The translations under genes and the position numbers were made by a program. From DAOUBP01 sp964513075 (GTDB lineage: Bacteria > Chloroflexota > Anaerolineae > CG2-30-64-16), in the NCBI GenBank assembly GCA_964513075.1, contig CAZELR010000062.1:1-25159 (forward strand): a stretch of 25,159 nucleotides of DNA. Reading direction: 5' to 3'. Of the stretch, positions 8,601-13,216 are shown piece by piece (positions within the stretch are counted from its first letter, which is position 1; every line of letters starts with the position of its first letter). The notes beneath the pieces were generated by a model. The model did no database searches, was not told where the DNA came from, and saw only the letters and a program-made list of their open reading frames with translations.

Positions 8601-8987
8601 CGCGGGCAGCGCGATCGTGTGCGCCTTGCCCGGCGTCACCTGCACGGCCACCTCTGCGCCGAAGGGTGCGCCGATCGCCCGGGCCAGGAACGGCAGCTCC
8701 GGCGCGCGGGCCTGGCCCAGGCTGTCCCAGCCCGGCAGCGATACTCGCACGTACTCCCTGCCGCCGGCCGCGATCGGTTCCACGCTCAGATCTTGCCAGG
8801 GCACATTCACCACGAATGTGATCCCTGCCTCGGTCGAGGCCAGCACGCGGACGGTGGGAAGGATGAAGGATGAGGGCTGAGGGCTGAAAGCCGCAGCCGC
8901 CCCTGCGCCTGCGGCCGGCGCCAGGGCGGCGGTCAACAACACCAGCAGCAAGGCTATCGACAACAATCTGCGTCGAGGCATCAGCAT
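5646..8987 (-). CDS. Secreted C25-family (gingipain-like) cysteine peptidase
   Basis: 1113 residues from ATG 8987, with GGAGAA 7 nt upstream. The N-terminal signal peptide is MPRRRLLSIALLLVLLTAA, cleaved near AGAGA. A gingipain-type propeptide and beta-rich region follows. The catalytic domain shows VVLVGDGHFDP (about 715), then the catalytic His in NYIGHAGTNAW (about His866) and the nucleophile in MTCYDG (about Cys900). The roughly 34-residue spacing matches gingipains (His211/Cys244 in RgpB). A C-terminal Fn3-like domain ends in FDFSLTPGNN, with no T9SS-type sorting domain and no transmembrane anchor, unlike the other large secreted proteins here. Substrate specificity cannot be read from the sequence. 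Three low-complexity stretches (about residues 40-45, 220-240 and 262-280) are in-frame repeat insertions. Confidence 0.9.
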   Translation of the reverse strand: MLMPRRRLLSIALLLVLLTAALAPAAGAGAAAAFSPQPSSFILPTVRVLASTEAGITFVVNVPWQDLSVEPIAAGGREYVRVSLPGWDSLGQARAPELPFLARAIGAPFGAEVAVQVTPGKAHTIALPAPVLPVAAQTVDRTPPARGAAPVLPAPRTVTEEDAAIYAGAAVYPAALAAVTSDGVLRQQRVAGIGVYPVQYDPAARVLTVYESLTVQVTFGGQEAGGRGQAAGDRGQAAESSAYEEIFRQELLNYEDARGWRQSAPPLSPAGRGAGGEATPWAPPVPGWRVRVQQDGFHRLTRAALGAAGLPVATLDPRTFKLYNLGSQVAIYVEGQADGSFDANDTILFYGQAVASKYTADNVYWLTYGGSQGLRMAARDGTPGTAASPAYTGATRRQAEDVLYITDMPGSETAERWLWADIYPTEAGVPASWSTTFSLAAPYTGAYTARLRLALYGGLDFGIAPDHHTQVRLNGTLLEDARWDGMVVRTTDVTFPQSLLVAGDNTLEVTCPNDGPIGVDLVYVDWAELTFADTFVAVGDDAAFGNDAAANPAKYQITGFSTAQQAAVYDVTDPKAVVRINNIVVTPSGAAYTATFQDTAAAGTRYRAAAGAAYTTVDSQRIEADTPSNLAAATNGADWVVITHAAFSTQAAALAAHRASQGLRTALADVQDVYDEFGYGITGAAAIRDFLAYAYAHWQAPAPTYVVLVGDGHFDPKNHLGLPAGSSRVSFMPPYLARVDPWMGETAADNRYVTMSGSDTLPDMLLGRLSVNSAADAGALVNKIIAYETAPPAGAWQQQVLAVADNADGAGNFALMSNTLLAGYLPAPYTATKVHYGVTHTTVASARAAIQAGINAGKLIVNYIGHAGTNAWADESLFTTTDVAGLTNGAMLPVMLPMTCYDGFYHNPFPLADGWESLGEVVTRISGKGAVASWSPTGLGIATGHDMLDKGFFTAIFTNRAGTVGAGTASGKLALYTTGSNLDLLDTYLLFGDPATRMPTACAAPAAGVSNVTISKLGATQVQLGWSAAGGALLYQVWWKANNFYFTPGGASCTEANGCAWRSATSFTHAGGLGNTGVNNSYVVLPAAACGAVQPAPSNRTGEFDFSLTPGNN
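8157..8330. repeat. Two in-frame repeat insertions inside the C25 peptidase gene
   Basis: At 8168-8192 there is a 10-bp palindrome (CCCCTCTCCC / GGGAGAGGGG) of the kind usually found between genes; here it is read in frame as a Gly/Pro/Arg-rich insert. At about 8276-8330 there is a CCTGCCTC-like heptamer run, read as a Gly/Gln/Ala/Arg-rich stretch. Both lie in the linker between propeptide and catalytic region, where insertions would be tolerated. Confidence 0.7.
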
Positions 8988-9007
8988 AGTTAAGTTCTCC
9001 TTCCCTA

Positions 9008-9175
9008 GTCATTGCGAGGGCCGCAGCCCGAAGCAATCTCCTCCGTGGCCACTCGGGATTGCGTCGTCGGGCTGCGGCCCTCCTCGCAATGACAATGTAT
9101 CCCTTGTTAGCGTCATTGCGATGGCGATAGCCCTTCCCTAGTCATTGCGAGGGCCGCAGCCCGAAGCAATCTCCC
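9008..9175. repeat. TCATTGCGAGG palindromic repeats: one full and two half copies
   Basis: The full copy at 9008-9093 has arms GTCATTGCGAGGGCCGCAGC and the matching right arm ending CTCGCAATGAC. Half copies lie at 9112-9133 and 9141-9173. They fill the space between the C25 peptidase start and the GIY-YIG gene. No promoter stood out among them. Confidence 0.85.
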
Positions 9176-9183
9176 CGTCGGCG

Positions 9184-9477
9184 TTACAGCAGATCATCGT
9201 ACAAATCGCGCCACTCAGGGTTGAGACCCTGGATCAAATCCACCTTTTTCTGGCGTGAGCCGCCCTTGAGTTGCTTCTCGCGAGCGATGGCGCTGGACAT
9301 GTCAGGGCAGGCTTCGTAGTAGACCAGTTTCAACACATTATAGCGCTTGGTAAAGCCCTCGACCAGCTTCTCCCGGTGTTGCCAAACACGCTTCTGTAAG
9401 TCGCTGGTCACGCCGGTGTACAGGACAGTGTTGTTTTTGTTGGTCATGATGTACACGTAGCCCGATTTGCTCGTCAT
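9184..9477 (-). CDS. GIY-YIG nuclease superfamily protein (UPF0213/YhbQ-like)
   Basis: 97 residues from ATG 9477, with GGGAGG 5 nt upstream. The GIY-YIG core is present as GYVYIMT then VLYTGVTSDLQKRVWQHR: the two Tyr-containing strands, and the Arg and His of the catalytic helix. The conserved Glu is in AIAREKQLKGG. The length matches the small stand-alone GIY-YIG proteins (YhbQ/UPF0213 type) linked to DNA repair or of unknown role, rather than homing endonucleases. It is an isolated gene embedded between arrays of TCATTGCGAGG palindromes. No promoter is obvious. Confidence 0.9.
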   Translation of the reverse strand: MTSKSGYVYIMTNKNNTVLYTGVTSDLQKRVWQHREKLVEGFTKRYNVLKLVYYEACPDMSSAIAREKQLKGGSRQKKVDLIQGLNPEWRDLYDDLL

Positions 9478-9498
9478 CGAAACCTCCCTGTCCTCCCC

Positions 9499-9880
9499 GT
9501 CATTGCGAGGGCGCTAGTCTGCCCCGTCATTGCGAGGGCCGCAGCCTGACGCAATCCCTCCGTCTTTCCCGTCATTGCGAGGGCGATAGCCCGAAGCAAT
9601 CCCTCCGCCGGCAAGGACGGGATTGCTTCGTCGGGCTGCGACCCTCCTCGCAATGACGCGGTGGAGGCCGGCCCTTCCCCCGTCATTGCGAGGGCCCAGC
9701 CCTTCCCCCTGTCATTGCGAGGGCGATAGCCCGAAGCAATCCCTCCGCCGGCAAGGACGGGATTGCTTCGTCGGGCTGCGGCCCTCCTCGCAATGACGTG
9801 GTGGCTGCGGCCCCTGCCTGTTACCTGTCATTGCGAGCGGAGTCCGGCCTGCTGTTCGCCGGGCGGAGCGAAGCAATCTC
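9499..9880. repeat. TCATTGCGAGG palindrome cluster with two near-identical full copies
   Basis: Full copies at 9571-9657 and 9711-9797 are almost identical over 87 bp (GCGATAGCCCGAAGCAATCC...GGATTGCTTCGTCGGGCTGCG core), a tandem duplication with a 140-bp period. Partial copies lie at about 9499, 9526 and 9682. A diverged copy at 9827-9880 overlaps the last codon of the upstream (minus-strand) kinase gene. The folded arms would make long hairpins. Confidence 0.88.
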
Positions 9881-10931
9881 ACGCATCCCGCACGATCTCC
9901 AGCGGATCGTCCCCCAGTCGATAGCTCAGCGTGTAGAACGGCACGCGCTCGGCCAGGCGCGCCAGCGTGTCCAGGATCCGGGCGACCGCCTCCGGCCGGT
10001 AGTAGGGGATGAACGCGGTCTGGAGCAGCCGGGCGACCCCGTCGGTGGGCGAGAGCGGCTCCACACCCGCGGGGACCGAGCGATCCAGGAAGAACAGCTT
10101 CGCCAGCGGCGCATCCGCGGCCGCGCAGCGCGCCGCGTCGATGTGCCAGGGCGTGCCGAAGATCCGGAAGCCGTCGTCCAGGGTGCGGAGGACCAGGCTG
10201 TCCTCGCCCAGCAGCGTGATCTTGGAAGTCTCCATGAATGCCGCGGCCAGCGTCGACTTGCCAGCGCCCGAGGCCCCCGCGAACGCGTAGCCCCGGCCGT
10301 CCGCGACCACGCCGGACGCGTGCAGCACCAGGTCGCCGGACTCTGCCAGCCAGTTGACGTAAAGCATCGTGTCGATGCCCTGGAGCGGGTAACAGCCCTG
10401 TGCGGTGTAGAAGGGGACGGCCGGGTCGGGTTGAGCGCTGAAGGGGCCGAGCACCTCGCCGGCGTGGAATCCGGCGTCCACGGTGATCTGCCGGCCGGGC
10501 GGGGAGAACGTTTGCCCGACCGCGAAGACGTAGCGTCCAGCTTCATCCTGCCAGAGCTGCCACGTGTCGGGGGGCGTGTACAGGGGCCGCCACGCTGCCG
10601 TCTCGCGCAGTGCGCCATCCCGGACGGTCAGCGTCAAGCCATCCTGCCCTGACGCCATCAGCAAGCCTGGAATCGAGGCTTTAGCCGGTTTGTCACGGGA
10701 TCCCGATTGACCGGAATCCGGCTGAAACCTCCATTCCGGTGCGCCATCAACGACTGCGTCCTGGCTTACAGGCCCCGCCAGCAGAAATTGTTCATAAGCC
10801 GGGGGAACGGCCAGCGGAATGCTGCTCCCCCGCGCATCCAGGGCAATTTGCAGCCCCGCCACGCTCAGGCGGAGCAATTTCGAGCCTGCGGCCGGCCGCC
10901 TCAGCGGCGGCGTCAGCGGCGGCAGCGGCAA
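9879..10931 (-). CDS. HPr kinase-like P-loop protein, putative RiPP kinase
   Basis: 350 residues from a TTG start (10931), with GGAGG 4-5 nt upstream and 31 nt after the precursor stop; no other start exists upstream in frame. The N-terminal half (1-190) is an unconserved beta-rich region. The C-terminal half matches HprK-related kinases: LVLHASGVV (about 201-209), Walker A GASGAGKST (about 219-227), then LLGEDSLVLR (about 240-249) in the position of the HprK acidic motif. It is longer than lasso-peptide HprK-like kinases and lacks a recognisable HprK signature loop, so the phosphate donor and acceptor are uncertain. HprK homologues phosphorylate the C-terminal residue of some lasso peptides. 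Position as the last gene of the operon suggests that the peptide is the substrate here. No hpr (ptsH) gene is nearby. Confidence 0.85.
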   Translation of the reverse strand: MPLPPLTPPLRRPAAGSKLLRLSVAGLQIALDARGSSIPLAVPPAYEQFLLAGPVSQDAVVDGAPEWRFQPDSGQSGSRDKPAKASIPGLLMASGQDGLTLTVRDGALRETAAWRPLYTPPDTWQLWQDEAGRYVFAVGQTFSPPGRQITVDAGFHAGEVLGPFSAQPDPAVPFYTAQGCYPLQGIDTMLYVNWLAESGDLVLHASGVVADGRGYAFAGASGAGKSTLAAAFMETSKITLLGEDSLVLRTLDDGFRIFGTPWHIDAARCAAADAPLAKLFFLDRSVPAGVEPLSPTDGVARLLQTAFIPYYRPEAVARILDTLARLAERVPFYTLSYRLGDDPLEIVRDA

Positions 10932-10962
10932 TGTCCCTCCACCGGGCCGAAGGCAGCGCCGT

Positions 10963-11133
10963 TCACGCGCCGAGCCGGCACTTGACTTGCTTACAACCGA
11001 TGGTATCTCCCAGGTAGCTGAAGATCGTGCTCAGCCGGCATATGGCCAGGGTGTTGGCCTTGACCTCAAGTCGCACGACCCTGAACGCGGGCGCTTCGTA
11101 CCGTTTCTTCTCACTCCGCGGCTCGTTCTCCAT
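10963..11133 (-). CDS. Putative RiPP precursor peptide (56 aa)
   Basis: A short gene read directly from the gap between the radical SAM and kinase genes. ATG 11133 follows GGGAGG by 6 nt and lies 18 nt after the radical SAM stop; TGA is at 10963-10965. The peptide starts MENEPRSEKKRYEAP. Its leader-like half (1-27) is highly charged and holds a YxxPxxxxxxLE pattern (Tyr12, Pro15, Leu22, Glu23). The C-terminal half has three Cys (32, 47, 52), Gly42 and Gly46, and several Ser/Thr (35, 36, 39, 45). CRL occurs twice (32-34 and 52-54). No signal peptide or membrane segment is seen. Size, charge split, Cys content and position between a SPASM enzyme and a kinase, with a PqqD-like protein in the operon, all fit a RiPP precursor. 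I do not recognise a named precursor family. The cleavage site is unknown; a plausible core begins near residue 28-32. Confidence 0.75.
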   Translation of the reverse strand: MENEPRSEKKRYEAPAFRVVRLEVKANTLAICRLSTIFSYLGDTIGCKQVKCRLGA

Positions 11134-11151
11134 AACGTTCCTCCCTGATAA

Positions 11152-12237
11152 TCATAAATGAGACAGATGCAACCGTTCAGCGCGCAAGTGTCCCAGCTCG
11201 CAGACGAATGCCACCGGCGTCTCGTTGTCGCCGTGGACCGCTTGCGACCAGCCCGGGCACTGCGTGCACAGCACGGCCAGTTCGCAGGTGGTGCAGGGCG
11301 TGACTTGTTTCCGGGCCTCCCGGATGGCAGGGCCCAGGACGTTTTCCCACCCGTCCCGGAAGCTGCCCTGCAGCAGATCGTACGCCGGGAATGGGGTTGC
11401 CATGCACAGGCTCAACTGGCCGGTGCAGTCGATGTGAAAGCCGTAGCGCCCCGCGCCGCAGGCATAGACCGCTTCGCCCCAGACCAGCCCGGCTGCGTCA
11501 TCGAACGCTTTGCCCCACTCGCGGCTCCGCTCCGGGTCGTCCATGTCGAGCGCCACGAGCTCCTCGGCGGACAGCCGCTGGGCATACGGCCCTTCGCCCA
11601 TGTCGCGGCGGGGCCACAGCAGCCCGTCGTAGCGGAACGGGATCCCCCACCCGCGGGCCAGCGCCTGCATCGCGGACAGCTCGGCGCGGTTGGCCCGCAG
11701 CACCATCGTCTTCAGGGCCAGCGGCAGGCCCCGGTCCAGCGCCAGCTCGATGCCCCGCAGGCACGCCGCGTACGAGCCGGGAACCCCCGTCACGCGCTCG
11801 TACGTCTCCGCCGTCGCGCCGTACAGCGTGATCTCCAGCGAGCGCGGCCGCCATTCGGCCAGCAGGTCGGCCAGTCGCGGCGTCAGCAGCGTGCCGTTGG
11901 TGAAGAGCGTGAGCAGCAGCCCCTTGCGCACGGCGGCCTGCCAGATCTCGGCGAAATCGGGCCGCAGCAGCGGCTCCCCGCCGGTGAGCAGCAGGTACAG
12001 GCACCCCGCGTCCGCGATCTGGTCCAGGATTCCCGTCACCTGGGCCGCGGTCAGCTCACGGCTGCGGGCCTTAGCGCTGCCTGCCGGCTGGTTGATGAAG
12101 CAGTGCAGGCATCCCAGGTTGCAGCGCTCGGTCAGCTCGAACGAGCCGACGAAGGGATACCGGCCGCCCGCCAGCCGCGCGATCTGCTCGTTGTACAGGA
12201 CGCCCAGGTCCAGCTCCGGCCAGGTGGGACATTCCAT
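11152..12237 (-). CDS. Radical SAM/SPASM peptide-modifying enzyme
   Basis: 361 residues from ATG 12237, three bases after the PqqD-like stop codon (translational coupling likely). The 4Fe-4S/SAM cluster motif is Cys39-x3-Cys43-x2-Cys46, and the SAM-binding GGEP is at 86-89. The C-terminal SPASM domain has the expected auxiliary-cluster cysteines: Cys260, Cys271, Cys278, then the Cys315/318/324/327 cluster (CTTCELAVLCTQC) and Cys346. SPASM enzymes with PqqD-like partners make C-C, C-S or other crosslinks in ribosomal peptides (PqqE, sactipeptide and ranthipeptide synthases, mycofactocin MftC). The precursor gene starts 18 nt after its stop. The chemistry cannot be assigned from sequence; Cys-rich substrates suggest thioether formation (inference). 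Confidence 0.93.
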   Translation of the reverse strand: MECPTWPELDLGVLYNEQIARLAGGRYPFVGSFELTERCNLGCLHCFINQPAGSAKARSRELTAAQVTGILDQIADAGCLYLLLTGGEPLLRPDFAEIWQAAVRKGLLLTLFTNGTLLTPRLADLLAEWRPRSLEITLYGATAETYERVTGVPGSYAACLRGIELALDRGLPLALKTMVLRANRAELSAMQALARGWGIPFRYDGLLWPRRDMGEGPYAQRLSAEELVALDMDDPERSREWGKAFDDAAGLVWGEAVYACGAGRYGFHIDCTGQLSLCMATPFPAYDLLQGSFRDGWENVLGPAIREARKQVTPCTTCELAVLCTQCPGWSQAVHGDNETPVAFVCELGHLRAERLHLSHL

Positions 12238-12240
12238 CCC

Positions 12241-12531
12241 CTAGCCTGCCCGGACCGCGTCGATCGCCAGCAGCCCCTGCAGGAAGCGGTCCAGGTCCGC
12301 GGCCGCGGTCTCCGCGTCGATCTCGAACGCATCCAGGATCGCGCCGTGCAGCTCGGCCTCCGTGGCCGGCGCGGCCAGCTTCTGCCACACCAGCGTCCCC
12401 ACCGCGTTCAGCGTATAGAGGCAGTCCGCACCGCCCGCCTGCTGGCGGACCGGCACCAACACCGCCTCGCCCACGATCTCGCGGTAGATGAAATCGGGGT
12501 TTCGCTCGTAACGTCCGCCTTCTTGAACCAA
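12241..12531 (-). CDS. PqqD-family RiPP recognition element protein
   Basis: 96 residues from TTG 12531, with AGGAG 6 nt upstream. It has the PqqD pattern: an N-terminal RNPDFIYREIVGEAVLV strand pair, YTLNAVGTLVWQKL (the conserved LN..G..vW.. segment, about 41-54), then a helical C-terminus with DLDRFLQGLLAIDAV. PqqD-like proteins bind the leader of RiPP precursors and present it to the radical SAM enzyme; the leader contact is usually beta-strand pairing. It is the first gene of the operon and lies about 325 nt from the predicted promoter, leaving an unusually long 5' leader. Another start is possible, but no ATG is available near the N-terminus. Confidence 0.9.
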   Translation of the reverse strand: MVQEGGRYERNPDFIYREIVGEAVLVPVRQQAGGADCLYTLNAVGTLVWQKLAAPATEAELHGAILDAFEIDAETAAADLDRFLQGLLAIDAVRAG

Positions 12532-12577
12532 CCTACGCTCCTGCCCGCGCTAAGCGCCTTTCAAACCATAACCTCCC

Positions 12578-12669
12578 GCTCTGGCCGGTCTTTGACCGAG
12601 CCAGTTCGGGACCTTGTTTCTTCTGCTCTGGCCGGTCTTTGACCGAGCCAGTTCAGGAACTTGTTTCTT
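12578..12669. repeat. Two tandem 45-nt repeats with a hairpin in the leader of the RiPP operon
   Basis: Copies lie at 12578-12622 and 12625-12669 (47-nt period, two or three differences). Each contains the palindrome CGGTC-AAA-GACCG, extended by TGGC/GCCA on its flanks with one bulged base. On the transcribed (minus) strand both hairpins would form between the conserved leader RNA and the pqqD-like start. Confidence 0.85.
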
Positions 12670-12696
12670 GACGCGCCCTAAGCACGACAAAATCTC

Positions 12697-12857
12697 GCCG
12701 GTCGCAGGTCTGCTGACCCTTCGGGAGGGTGCGCCGGCAAGATTACGATCTATCTAACAGCATGAGTTCCCAAGGCGCAACCGTCATGGTCGCGCTTCGG
12801 TCGGAATGGATTGCGTCTAAAACTGGGCGGGGCCATGAAAAATGGCACAGGCTGCCA
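12697..12857 (-). ncRNA. Putative structured leader RNA of the RiPP operon, unknown class
   Basis: The predicted 5' leader aligns without gaps, apart from one base in the apical loop, to the leader at 20925-21086. Conserved blocks are CATGGCCCCGCCCA, CCATTCC, CGACCATG-CGGTT and a terminal stem, TCTTGCCGG pairing with CCGGCGAGA (one G-U), continued by CGCA/TGCG. I compared it from memory with common riboswitch classes and found no match. A 28-codon upstream reading frame (12750-12836, starting MAPP) lies within it, so a coding or remnant origin is not excluded. Confidence 0.5.
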
Positions 12858-12863
12858 ACCCCT

Positions 12864-12891
12864 ATTCTAACACAGCGCCGGGCGTTGTCAA
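12864..12891 (-). promoter_or_regulatory. Sigma70-like promoter of the RiPP operon
   Basis: On the minus strand TTGACA (12886-12891) and TAGAAT (12864-12869) are separated by 16 nt. The predicted transcription start is near 12857. Both boxes and the spacing are repeated in the subtilase promoter. Confidence 0.65.
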
Positions 12892-12930
12892 GTCGGTTTC
12901 GAAACCGCAATGCGAGGGGCCGCCCCCCTC

Positions 12931-13207
12931 GTCATTGCGAGGAGGGCCGCAGCCCGACGAAGCAATCCCTCCTCACACCAACGCGGGATTGCTTCGTCGC
13001 TATTCTCGCCGCACCGCAGGACTCAGAACCACGCCCGCTCCTCGCAATGACGGTCAGCAGTCATTGTGAGGGGCCACCCCCTCCGTGTCATTGCGAGGAG
13101 GGCCGCAGCCCGACGAAGCAATCCCTCCTCACACCAACGCGGGATTGCTTCGTCGCTCCCCTCGCCGCACCGCCAGACTCGGGACCACGCCCGCTCCTCG
13201 TAATGAC
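12931..13207. repeat. Two tandem 121-bp TCATTGCGAGGAGGG palindromes
   Basis: Copies at 12931-13051 and 13087-13207 have the same length and few differences. Their arms are GTCATTGCGAGGAG... and ...CTCGCAATGAC, with an inner GGATTGCTTCGTCG. They are a longer subtype than those at 9008-9880. They occupy the gap between the unknown secreted protein and the RiPP operon promoter. Confidence 0.88.
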
Positions 13208-13216
13208 GGCGCTACT

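Noticed and set aside
5646..8987. Assignment as a Bacteroidota type IX secretion substrate
   Set aside because: The C-terminus lacks a recognisable T9SS sorting domain, and nothing else in the window is Bacteroidota-like.
8224..9036. 270-residue minus-strand frame overlapping the start of the C25 gene
   Set aside because: Arg/Gly-rich frame shifted relative to the signal peptide and propeptide; its first residues are translated TCATTGCGAGG repeat.
9499..9880. CRISPR-like or tRNA-like structure
   Set aside because: The copies are large inverted repeats of one dispersed family with irregular spacing; no cloverleaf or anticodon arm could be drawn.
10963..11133. Lasso-peptide precursor, given the HprK-like kinase
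   Set aside because: No lasso cyclase (asparagine-synthetase-like) or B2-type transglutaminase-fold protease is in the operon, and a SPASM enzyme is present instead.
11158..12642. 494-residue plus-strand open frame across the radical SAM and PqqD-like genes
   Set aside because: It is antisense to two genes with intact catalytic motifs and has low-complexity composition, so it is a shadow frame.
12697..12857. c-di-GMP (GEMM) riboswitch, because GGGCAAAACC-like bases occur in the related element
   Set aside because: That string lies on the strand opposite to the promoter, and the other conserved GEMM blocks (GGGACGCAAAGCC, CTAA) are missing.
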